64,000 nt of DNA from Setomelanomma holmii (taxonomy: Eukaryota; Ascomycota; Dothideomycetes; Pleosporales; Phaeosphaeriaceae): the NCBI GenBank assembly GCA_010015745.1, contig ML978219.1, positions 1 through 64,000 of the forward strand. Direction: 5' to 3'. Below, piece by piece: positions 55,299 through 64,000 of the stretch. Under the pieces are notes generated by a model. That model saw only the letters and a list, made by a program, of their open reading frames with translations, was not told the DNA's origin and did no database searches. The position numbers were made by a program, and so were the translations under genes. How positions within the stretch are numbered: the stretch's first letter is position 1; each line of letters begins with the position of its first letter.

Positions 55299-56220
55299 TC
55301 AATGGTAGCAAACCACTACTCTGACTTCAATGCTCTCTCGTGGTGATTCCGGGCCATCAGCACCCTTAAGGTTGTCAACACTGGTATGAGGCGTGAATTC
55401 TGCTTGGCCAGGCAACACTTGCGAGTCGTATATTTTGAGCATGAGAGCTTCATCCGCTTCCTGGCGCTTGATGTAGTACCACTTCTGTTCTTCATCGTGA
55501 TGCACCACAACGCGTGACCCAAATAGTCCCATATGAATACTCCTCGCCTTCGCCCCAACGGTACTACCATCGCACACGGCCAAAGGCTTACAAGTAACAG
55601 GTCCCCTCAGCGGACGCCGGATATTGAGCCATTGCACTCGCGTGAATCGGTTGAAGATGTCTTCGCCGGCTGCTGCTTGGCACATGCGACGCGAGTTGGG
55701 ACCGTCTTGATTGACATGCGCACCTGCTGCTACGGGTCGTATTGTGGCACCGAATTGTGGTCCTTTGATAGCCTTCTTCTGGAAGTGGTCGTTCCCGTAT
55801 GGTGTGTTGACTTCTGGGTCAGCCGAGCGACTGACTGCATTCCAGACATAGACCTCGTCGGCACCAAGCTGCTCCTTGATCATGTGTGATGTCTCCTATT
55901 GGCATGTCAACTCCGGGTATTCGTATTTCGCCGTAATCCTAGAAGCATACCTCCAAGTATGCAGCAGTTCATTCTTCTTGCGATGCCAAAGCTCCCAGTG
56001 TCTGGCTTTTGTTCTTCAGAACAGCAAATCCTCTCGAGTCAAGTTGTGATAGCAGTGACTGTGCGCTCGAAGGACTTTGAAGTTCAGGTTTCAGATCCTG
56101 AACGATGACTTCGCAAGATTCTTGAGGCCATGTCGGTCCGAGGTCTTTGCTCATGTAGTCGGATACATCGCGATCGAGTCGCTCGGGTGGTACAGCGAAG
56201 CTCAGTACGCAAGCAGTCAT
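55299..56220 (-). pseudogene. CmcJ/AsaB-like oxygenase gene with one nonsense codon
   Basis: Two exons (56220-55951 and 55895-55299; 55-bp intron) would give 288 residues but for a TGA at 55969-55971, between ASQEE and TAAYLEETSHMI, where family members commonly have an aromatic residue; TGG>TGA would explain it. The rest is intact: VYVWNAVSRS, GAHVNQDGP, VQWLNIRRPLRGPVTCKPLAVCD, and KWYYIKRQEADEALMLKIYDS. This layout (W-N-x-R-P...PLA-CD, then F/Y-x-P-x-E/Q-A-L) is the fungal CmcJ/AsaB hydroxylase/desaturase family, often found in secondary-metabolite clusters. A single change means a recent loss or a sequencing error. Confidence 0.75.
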
Positions 56221-56662
56221 GGCGATGGATGGCCTAAAGCGTTAGAGGCTATTCCCAAGGAGAAGAATGTTGCTGCTACTGTGACTACATCGTAAACGTA
56301 GATCTTACGAAGAGTACACTGGTAGAAGCATTTCTGCTTCGGCCGCGCTGGCTACTCATTCACCGTGACTCGGCCGAGTGTTTCTGTAGATAAGCGAACT
56401 TGTCGAGATAACATCCTTAGGAGCTCGGTGACTCGGGCAAGACATGGGAAGGCACAGTACCTAGACTTTAAGTCGCCAATGGATCGTTATGGTCAATGTG
56501 CAAAATCCGACATCCTTCTGATGTGCGCGCGGACAGAGGAATGATGAGAGACAGGGGTTGTGTCGTGCTAGTGGGCGTTCTGTCGCCAAGGCCATCGCTG
56601 CCTCTTTCGGACGATAATCGGGAAGGACATTAGGCTTCGGCTCCACCAACCTCGCTGCGTAA
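56221..56662. other. divergent intergenic region
   Basis: About 440 bp between the oxygenase pseudogene and the HET gene, containing both promoters; no element recognised. Confidence 0.45.
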
Positions 56663-58639
56663 ATGTGTGCTTCAACACCACTGTACAGCCGACTTGAACC
56701 TGCTCGAGAGGAAATTCGGGTTCTTGGGATCGATACGACCGAGCCGCAAATCGTGTGCAGGCTGGCCAAGGTCGCCCTTCGCGACAACCCCGCATTCGCT
56801 GCACTCTCCTATACCTGGGGCGACGCAAGCCAGAGGGAGACAATTCTCGTCGATGGTTGCTCAGTGTCAGTAACCAAAAACCTTGCACGCGCGATCAGGT
56901 CTGTCTGCTACCATTGGAGTCAGGGTGACAAACCTCACCAACCGCGGCGCTTGTGGGCGGACGCGGTATGCATCAACCAAGCCGACGTCAAAGAGAAGGA
57001 ACATCAAATCCCGTTGATGCGGAAGGTTTATACGACAGCATCAGAGGTGTTTGTCTGGCTGGGTTCCTCGCCAGACAACCCTCTTGAGGCTTTCGCGGCG
57101 ATTCGGTCGGTTGCTGCTGCCGAGGCTACATGTTCCCAGGTGTCTGAACCTACCCGAAGAGCCTTCCTGCAGCAATGGCCAGCGAAAGCGAACGCTTCAG
57201 AGCTGCATATAGCAATATCAAGTCTGTTCGATGATGAGTACTGGTCGCGTGTATGGACTTTTCAAGAAATCGTGCTCGGAAAGACCGTCATGCTGGTTGC
57301 CGGAAGCATTTCGCTACCATTTCACTACCTGATCCAGGCAGAAACCTTCCTTCGAAGATATGTCGAGAGCACGGAGCCGTACGGGGAGGACTATCGCAAT
57401 AATGCTAGGCTATGGTTTGCGACGCGACCGATCTTTCAGCTTCTCGACATCATTTTCGTTATCAGCGAGGTCAAAGAAGCCGTGGAAGAAGCAGACTCGC
57501 GTTTGCAAAGCGGCGGAAGATTAGAGAAACTTAACTTTGAAGATCTCAGCCTGCTTGGATATCAGTTGTCGAGAGTCTGTGCACTTGCTACGCAGCGAAG
57601 AGCAAGTGAACCCAAGGACTATGTCTATGGTTTCTCAGCAATTCTCGACATGCAGTTGTCACCAGACTACTCGCCCGACACCTCCCTTGCAACTGTCTAT
57701 TGCGACCTCATGGAACAAGCGCTTCTAAAAGGTGGCAATATGTGCCTCCTGCTTTTGGACAGTGCAGGAATAGGACATTCTTGGGATCTTCTTCCAGGTC
57801 TTCCAACGTGGGCACCAAACTTTGCTAGCATCGCCAAAGCGGCCATCTCGGGCACGCGCGAGCCACTCATCAAGGCTAACTGGGCGAGCTTTGTTGGCCT
57901 TGATCAAGATCGACCGCCGGCCATTGATCGCACTATCGGTTCGATGGCATGCACCGCCATCCTGATTGATACTTTCGATGACATAGGTCCATGTATGGAG
58001 GCGAGCGCGGACGCGGACTGGATCATGTGGACGTTCAGGACTGTGCTGGCCGATTTGTCAGCAGTCTCGACTCCACTGCTTCGATTGAGTGACATAGTCG
58101 ACGCCGTTGTCAAGAGTACGTCGGTTACGCACCATTTTAGCCCACCCACAACCATCTTCGGGACTGATACAGGAGACTACACCGACCACAACCTTCTCGT
58201 CTTGATCATGATCCTGGAGAAGATTTGGGACTCGCGACTGAATGTCGGCAACAAACAAGCTTTCTTTGACGCCATCATCCCTCCGAAGAGCAATTATTTG
58301 AGTGGTGCATCATTGTGCTCAGCGTACAAGGATCTCAAGAATAGTGATTCGGCGTACTTTGCGCAACTTATGAAAGGTTGGCTTGACATGTGCTCGGATG
58401 TCGACGGACTTCGCATAGCACGGACCGTGGCCGGTCACTTCGGGCTGTTCCCACCTAAGGTACGGACAGGCGACATTATCGCCATGTTCAATACGTGCAC
58501 CAACCCAGCGGTGATACGCAGGACTGGGCATTGTTATGCTTTCGTGGGCTGGAGCTACATTTCACACTTTGACGGCCGGGCAGTTGACTCTATGGTTGAT
58601 GATGGGCTGGGCTCATTGGAAAGAATCGAGATTCGTTGA
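56663..58639 (+). CDS. HET-domain (heterokaryon incompatibility) protein
   Basis: A single exon gives 658 residues. The HET domain spans about 48-200: FAALSYTWGDASQ, RRLWADAVCINQADVKEKEHQIPLMRKVYTTASEVFVWLGS and YWSRVWTFQEIVLGK, the three canonical blocks. The rest is a typical HET-associated region, with RASEPKDYVYGFSAIL and, near the end, a GDIIAMF...GHCYAFVGWSYI segment. HET proteins trigger programmed cell death when unlike hyphae fuse. No NACHT, WD or ankyrin repeats are attached. Confidence 0.93.
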   Translation: MCASTPLYSRLEPAREEIRVLGIDTTEPQIVCRLAKVALRDNPAFAALSYTWGDASQRETILVDGCSVSVTKNLARAIRSVCYHWSQGDKPHQPRRLWADAVCINQADVKEKEHQIPLMRKVYTTASEVFVWLGSSPDNPLEAFAAIRSVAAAEATCSQVSEPTRRAFLQQWPAKANASELHIAISSLFDDEYWSRVWTFQEIVLGKTVMLVAGSISLPFHYLIQAETFLRRYVESTEPYGEDYRNNARLWFATRPIFQLLDIIFVISEVKEAVEEADSRLQSGGRLEKLNFEDLSLLGYQLSRVCALATQRRASEPKDYVYGFSAILDMQLSPDYSPDTSLATVYCDLMEQALLKGGNMCLLLLDSAGIGHSWDLLPGLPTWAPNFASIAKAAISGTREPLIKANWASFVGLDQDRPPAIDRTIGSMACTAILIDTFDDIGPCMEASADADWIMWTFRTVLADLSAVSTPLLRLSDIVDAVVKSTSVTHHFSPPTTIFGTDTGDYTDHNLLVLIMILEKIWDSRLNVGNKQAFFDAIIPPKSNYLSGASLCSAYKDLKNSDSAYFAQLMKGWLDMCSDVDGLRIARTVAGHFGLFPPKVRTGDIIAMFNTCTNPAVIRRTGHCYAFVGWSYISHFDGRAVDSMVDDGLGSLERIEIR

Positions 58640-58842
58640 ATGCAGGCGATCGTGGCCTAACAGCTATGTACTACTGGACCAAAAATATGCTGATCGAAGC
58701 AAAGCAGAGTGTGAAACGACTAACGAGGCCATCTACCTGTATCCCGCCTGCCTTGTGTACGTCTTGTCTTCCAACTGTCTCAACACCGGAGCGGCACGGC
58801 TTTGTTGCACTTCAGAGAAAGTTCCTTGCAAACGTTTGGTCT

Positions 58843-59894
58843 TTACAAGGCCGTAGGATCCACTTGTTTCGCTGCCTCTTCGCAGTCCTGCCCGCTAAGG
58901 GTGTCATAGCCCACAAGCTGCGCACAGGCAGAAAAGCCATGCACGCCAAAGAAATCGCCATTCGGAGTGGTTTTCATGAAGGCCGCCGTTAAACCATTCG
59001 CACTTGCAGCGGGGCCGAATGTGGCGTTGCCTGAGCGGAACTGGACTTCCGCTGTGGCATTGTCGAAGTAGTATGTATTCCTCTGACATTTGCCGCTGAG
59101 GGGGAAATTGAGAAGATAGGGCTGATTGATTGCTTTCCTAAATAGCTCGATGCTATACCTGGGGTTTGGCTCCGGCGAGAAGTGCAAGTCGAATGCTTCT
59201 GGGTAGACTCCCGGTCCACTGACAGGATTCGGCACGGATGCCCACTTAGAGTTTCTGCTGTAAATCGGACGGCCATCGGGAAGCGTAGCATCGCGCTGGT
59301 ACGCTGCGTTATTTGGGATGAATTGGCCAGCTTTCGTGAGTATGCCGCCAAGGAGTGTGGCAACCAGGCTCGGTACTGCGCCGTACAACAGCGCTTCTCC
59401 GCCGTCGCCTGTTCCAGCCAAGTACGTTATGATAGGTCGATTGAAGGGTGTTTGGCTGCCAGATTTGCCGACGAATGGCACGATCAAGCTGGACCCGATC
59501 AACGGCTTGTTAAGTTGAAGTTTATCTTGGCGGATGTCGGTCATGAGACCCGATGATGCAAGGACAGGATGGTATCCATCCGCAATACCGTACTCTGCGG
59601 GTACTGGAAGCAAGCTCAGTTTGCCTATGAGAAGGCCGGGCGCGTCGAATTGTGGCAAGGTTGTCTCCTCAACAGCTTTCTGCACATCGTCGCTAGGCAC
59701 CGGTACGATGACCCATGCTGAGCAGCTTAGCACGCATCCTAGAAAAGAGGACTAAGGGGGCACCAACTTTGATTAGTACTCATCGAACGCGATGTAGCAC
59801 CTTGATACTGTGCAACGAGGTTTGGGCACTGTGCAGTGACGAGTACCCCGAATATTGTAGCAAATATGAAAACCGCATTGAAGGAGCACGACAT
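58843..59894 (-). CDS. secreted protein of unknown function
   Basis: Two exons (59894-59780 and 59738-58843; 41-bp intron) give 336 residues. An N-terminal signal peptide (about 1-22, FNAVFIFATIFGVLVTAQ) is followed by PVPSDDVQKAVEETTLPQFD, LPVPAEYGIADGYHPVL, SSLIVPFVGKSGSQTPFNRPI, a hydrophobic stretch around 145-170 (LLYGAVPSLVATLLGGIL) and cysteines near the C-terminus (SGKC, FSACAQL, GQDCEEA). I do not recognise the family. It may be a cell-surface or secreted binding protein. It is convergent with the HET gene. Confidence 0.7.
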
Positions 59895-60646
59895 AGTCGG
59901 ATCGCAGGTAGCGCGAGGTACAGGAGCAATTTGAGTGTGGTTGAGCTTTGAGTGCAAAGAGAAGGGCGGACTGAACACTTTATGCGTGGTCAAATTCTAA
60001 GACAGCCTCTCGTGATCCCGCAAACGAGCGCCAGACCTGAACAAGTTCCGTCCCGGAGGACGTACACGATGCAGATGTATTGTTGTGGATCCCACCCATC
60101 GATCCCCGGATGCTGCTCAACCCGGAGACGGATGCGATACTGTTGTGTACGCCAGACTGATGTCTGCCAATGACAAGACACAAATGACTCGGTGGCTCGT
60201 GTTGCATCGCACGTGGCAAAGGGAGTGTGACACATGGGCGCAAATTTGTGCTACTGATGAACTTGGACAAGCCGACCAGCTCAACAGAGTGAGCACAGTC
60301 GGCGGACTTTCATCGCTGGACAAATCTCAGTCGAAATAGCCGTTCATCCCCGAAGATGTTCGGTAACACGTAACTCAACATGTTGCCGTCCGACCATCCT
60401 TATTGTGCCCTTTGATGTTGCGCCAATGAATAAGGGCTTCTGGCAAAACCTCGAAGTTGAGGGCCGCTCTAATGGCAGAGGAAGCCCCTGCGACACGTAG
60501 GTATAAGGCCTCCAGTGCACCAGAAGTGCTGTAGTCATCACGTCCAAAGTATCTGCACAACGTTGAAGTTCAAGTGGCGCGCCGAACAGCCCCAGCATTC
60601 CACAAAGCACTCGCATGGTTCGGTCTATCGACTCAGCACAGCTAGC
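59895..60646. other. intergenic, nothing recognised
   Basis: About 750 bp; overlapping frames on both strands (59980-60340) have no motif and no splice logic. Confidence 0.4.
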
Positions 60647-62186
60647 TCATGCCGCCATCCACTCGATGTCCAGCACCAAGCAGCCTTCGACCACATTCTG
60701 AAGAGCCTGTCTCATGACGAAAGACGGATCAGCTTCTCTCAGCATCTCCTGCCAATCTTCAGCCGTTCTTTGGCGTGCACCAAAGTATGTCAGCATATTC
60801 AGATCTTGTCCACTATAGCCAGCCATCAGCCATGTTTCCGAGTGCCCAGAAAGGAAGGTCTTACCGTTGGCGTTTCTCCAAGTACGCTGGCAGCTTGCCA
60901 GGCTCAGGCAAAGTCGGATCGACGACTATCAGCCGTGCCCCGGGTTTCAAAGCCTGTATTTGGTTGCGCAGTATTCTGAGACAGAATGCATCGGGCCAAT
61001 TGTGGAAGATTGCTCGGAAGAAGTAAACGTCAGCCTCCTTCACTGACTGCGGCCCCAAGAAATCGTGCGCTTCGAATTTGATGCGGTCTTTGAGCTTCTC
61101 GTCGAGGCGCGATTCTGCGTCGAGAATTGCATGAGGCAGATCCTGGACGATGAACTTTGGTTTCGAGAAGCGCTGCGCGATCGCGATGCTGACAGGACCG
61201 TAGCCCCCACCTGCATCAACAATCGTCCCAAACGAGTCCCAGTCAAAGCTGGCTAGTAGTCGATCGATGCTGATCATTCCCGCAAATGCACTCATGGCTT
61301 TGTCCCATCGACGGCCACGCTCTGGAAGGGTGGAGTCGAAGTGTGCGTACAAGCCTTCAGAGGTGTTGTTTGCTAAACTCCAGCCCTGAAACACCGACAC
61401 ATCAGCAATCTTCTCCATCCCATATCTTAACTGAGTTCCGGCAGGATCCGAGAATTGAAAATGATGATACGCACCGATTGACCAGGATCCTGCGCGAACC
61501 CAAACTTCTCCACCGCGTCCATTGTCTGCACCATGCGTCAACGACCCACTTTCAGATTGGGAAACGCACACGTACCCGCGCAGCTGCCGGAAACTCCTCT
61601 TCTACCTTCAAGCCAACGAATTCCTTGATCAATGGATTCGTGGCGAGTAGTTTCGAGGCGGCAGTATGCGCAACAACACCAGGCTTAGGTTCTCGAAAGA
61701 TATGGTTTGTCATGGCATGACGCATCAACCGTCTAGTGTCCACGACACTAACATTACACTTCTCAGCGATGTCTTCGAACGTTGCTTCTGTGCCTGGAGC
61801 AAAGGCGGATGCCATGTTGAAGTGGTAGACGCCATGGAGGCTGAGCTGGTCGGTGACCTGTACTGGGTCAACAATTCCTTCTAGGCCTTCACGAGCAGCT
61901 TTGGGAAGATCGTTCGTCTGCCATGAGCGGTGGGCTCACTTACGTTCATGCCCATCAACATGTTCATCGGACCTAGTATGAGATTGTGCAGCTCTTTTGT
62001 CGCGCCAAGCACTCGCACATGGGCGGCAGCTACATTTTTCTCGTGTGGCGGAATCGCGACTCGAGCTGGACCGTCGATATCAAAAGATGGCGTGGGGATA
62101 TTGTTGGCTTGAAAATACGCATCAACAAGTGCGGTGTCTGCAGCGATCGCTTGTGCCAACTCGACAATCCGCGTAGGCGATGCCAT
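60647..62186 (-). CDS. SAM-dependent O-methyltransferase (secondary-metabolism type)
   Basis: Five exons (62186-61940, 61880-61576, 61525-61475, 61385-60865, 60812-60647) give 429 residues, the usual size. The N-terminal winged helix/dimerisation part has VQVTDQLSLHGVYHFN and FEDIAEKCNVSVVDTRRLMRHAM. The Rossmann SAM-binding motif is TIVDAGGGYGPVSIAIAQRF. Then come KFIVQDLPHAI, HDFLGPQ, FFRAIFHNWPD (the RxxxHxWxD block with the catalytic His) and LIVVDPTLPE. The C-terminus is DLNMLTYFGARQRTAEDW. It is related to fungal polyketide O-methyltransferases. The first acceptor could be CTAG or, 3 nt on, AAG. Neighbouring oxygenase remnant fits an eroding metabolite locus, an inference only. Confidence 0.9.
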
Positions 62187-62630
62187 GCTTTCTAGCGAAG
62201 TGCTTGGTGCATCTTGTGTCGACTTAGCTTTCTCTTATGCTCGGAGGGGGACGAATGGAGATGACGCGCGGTGCTGCATTGCGTCAGGTGTACCTTGCAT
62301 GTCGTTGCTGAAAGCGGGTAAGTGCTTACGGGCGTGGACAGGCTCTTATGTCGAGCCATTCGTTACTGGCGGGAGACAACAGAGGTACATTTGTCTACTA
62401 GAGCCTAACCACATAAGGACTGTGGAACGAATACGAGACATCGGAAGATCGCGAGGAAAAACTCCGGAGCTCTGGTATACTACCAAGACTGCTTCTGTGC
62501 GCAGCATGTAACAAACCGGCGAGCACTGGTCCTGAGTATGATACTCGATGTATGCAGTGCTTAGACCCTGCGAGAGTCAACCCTCCTAATCGCGCAGTTT
62601 TTGGGTCTAGTGTGGATCTCCATAGGGAGC

Positions 62631-62651
62631 TCGACGGTGGTGCACCGTCGA
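62631..62651. repeat. 9-bp perfect hairpin
   Basis: TCGACGGTG and CACCGTCGA flank a 3-base loop, followed at once by another ACCGTCGACC copy. Confidence 0.75.
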
Positions 62652-62995
62652 CCACCGTCGACCACGACGAATATTAGTAGTACAGCTCGATAGTATCGGG
62701 CCCAATAGGCGACTGCGGATCCCTATGGCTTTATGTGTACTACCTGTACATCAGGCCAAGCGCTTGTCTGGGGGAAGTGAATGTAAGGTCACATGGTTTT
62801 GGAACTGCTCACGGCTTCTCGCAACACCGTCCAAGTTGATTGGTTTAATGGCACCATATCTAATAGACTGTAGGTGGTGGAGCATAGTACGAAGCAGCTG
62901 GTGAGTTCGAACTACTGTGCTTTCAATCTCCACCACGGCTACTTCTAACCTTCCAAATGCAGAGACTTTGGCAATAAGCCGGAAATTGCGAGTTC

Positions 62996-63193
62996 GAGCT
63001 CTTCCTACCTGATCAGGCAAGGTCCCATGGAGCCGTTGGTTGCAGTGCCAAGCTGTTCCGCTCTTGCTTTCACTTTTGCTGAGAATAGCCTGGAATACTT
63101 CCCAATCAGGCAACTTATACACGAAGCTTTTGATCACTACGACATGCTCTTCCATCCACTGCGCTAAGCTCTTCCTACCTAATCAAGCAAGTT
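62996..63193. repeat. diverged direct repeat pair
   Basis: AGCTCTTCCTACCT is repeated at 62998-63010 and about 63167-63180. The bases after it (GATCAGGCAAGG and AATCAAGCAAGT) differ mostly by G/A changes. Confidence 0.55.
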
Positions 63194-63834
63194 TTCACCA
63201 AGATGTCGAACACCGGTCAAGTTCTTCACCAGATTCATAGTATACGCATAGATCTTGAAGTTGAGCCTGAATGCACCATCCTTTCCAGACTTAGTCGCGA
63301 ACAACACGGCTTCTATAAACCTGTTTAACGTCATTTGCTTTTGTCTCTGACATTTATTCATCACACAATACTCTGAAGATAGCCACGCTCCTACAAGAGC
63401 TAACATTTACTTCTTGCGTCGGAAACGTTGGGATGAAGGCGCATGAATTACTGCGAATCTGGTACTAATGAAGTAGCGAAGACGCTTTGGGCTGCCTCAC
63501 GGGAAGAAACTCGGTTGTTTTTCGAGAATCGCAGAGTCTTTGTTCGTGGTATGAGGTAGTCCAGTAGGTGTGAGCCTTTAAATCTCCACATGTTTCATCG
63601 CTGGACGTATATCACCCTCATCTCCCGCGACCTGCACAGTCTGCCCATGTCCATCTCCCCATCCCAAACACCTTCTACTTCCAGGCCACGTTCTGACCAT
63701 GAGCTGCCCATATATGCTCCACCACCCCCTCCTTCGTCCACAACTCACACCTTCGCGCATCCACAATCCGCGTCCAAGTGCGTAGTCGAACTATTCAACA
63801 ACCCCGTCTAGCGCTCTTTCTCGTCCTGCTCAGC

Positions 63835-64000
63835 TTAAATCGGACACCAGACTCCCATTTCCGCCTTCATACTCGCTTTTTTCAGCCACGGCGCCAGCAC
63901 AGCCGTCATGCTTTTGAGTAGCACATTCTTCAGGGGCAGCCCATCGGAGAGACCCCACTGAGGCGGAATAGCGGATGCGTTGAGCAATGCGGTCTTGAAT
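63835..64000 (-). CDS. possible C-terminus of a gene running off the window
   Basis: A minus frame open at the window edge ends at TAA 63835-63837. It encodes about 54 residues including NASAIPPQWGLSDGLPLK and MTAVLAPWLKKASMK. It reads like a protein end, but no family is recognised and the start is outside. Confidence 0.3.
   Translation of the reverse strand, partial: FKTALLNASAIPPQWGLSDGLPLKNVLLKSMTAVLAPWLKKASMKAEMGVWCPI

Larger units (their letters stand above)
62187..63834. other. intergenic, no gene, two small repeats
   Basis: About 1.65 kb. A 134-codon minus frame (62751-63155) has no motif and no clear start context. A hairpin and a diverged direct repeat are listed separately. It may be old repeat sequence. 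Confidence 0.4.

Noticed and set aside
59980..60339. Overlapping frames on both strands as a small gene
   Set aside because: No conserved motif, and frames of similar length on both strands suggest chance.
1..64000. tRNA, rRNA or CRISPR-like arrays
   Set aside because: No cloverleaf, rRNA segment or regularly spaced repeat was recognised by eye; a tRNAscan run would be decisive.

Overview
The window is nuclear DNA of a filamentous ascomycete, most likely a Dothideomycete. The evidence is many genes with short introns (about 40-90 bp, GT...AG, CTAAC-like branch sites), typical fungal proteins (HET domain, GH11 xylanase, CLC/Gef1, tafazzin, Ubp12-like protease) and decayed Copia and hAT transposons. 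Species cannot be fixed from sequence alone. Exon joins below were worked out by hand by keeping frame and splice consensus; they are not transcript-supported.

Layout. 1-8.2 kb is a graveyard: a Copia pol fragment, a dead unknown gene hit by a 467-bp MITE with perfect target duplication, a degenerate hAT transposon and a frameshifted crotonase. 8.3-12.4 kb holds a divergent housekeeping pair, SIN1/AVO1 (TORC2) and a PRCC-like nuclear protein. 13.0-19.6 kb is a one-strand tandem cluster of an unusual family: short proteins with an N-terminal membrane segment and a C-terminal block of three C2H2/C2HC zinc fingers. Two copies look intact, two are broken, one further remnant is possible, and a dispersed intact member lies at 38.1-39.7 kb. 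They share a CCAAT-based upstream module. 19.9-35.6 kb is conserved core: a Ubp12-like deubiquitinase, a conserved protein of unknown function, an IAH1-type esterase, a CLC chloride transporter, NSRP1-like and NFKBIL1-like proteins. 36.6-37.4 kb is a secreted GH11 xylanase.

40.2-48.6 kb mixes a small unknown gene and an MFS drug/polyamine-type transporter with dead genes (F-box, a possible JmjC/cupin-like gene, a secreted SGNH hydrolase). 49.3-53.5 kb is core again: NC2-alpha/Bur6, tafazzin, NOSIP. 53.8-62.2 kb is accessory: an intact F-box protein, a dead CmcJ/AsaB-like oxygenase, a HET-domain protein, a secreted unknown and an O-methyltransferase. The remaining 1.6 kb is nearly empty.

A recurring theme is loss of genes through nonsense codons that a single C-to-T (or G-to-A) transition could produce (CAG>TAG, CGA>TGA, CAA>TAA, TGG>TGA). 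This fits RIP-like mutation, although the ancestral codons are inferred. The strongest candidate for something new is the membrane-anchored zinc-finger family with its shared promoter module.
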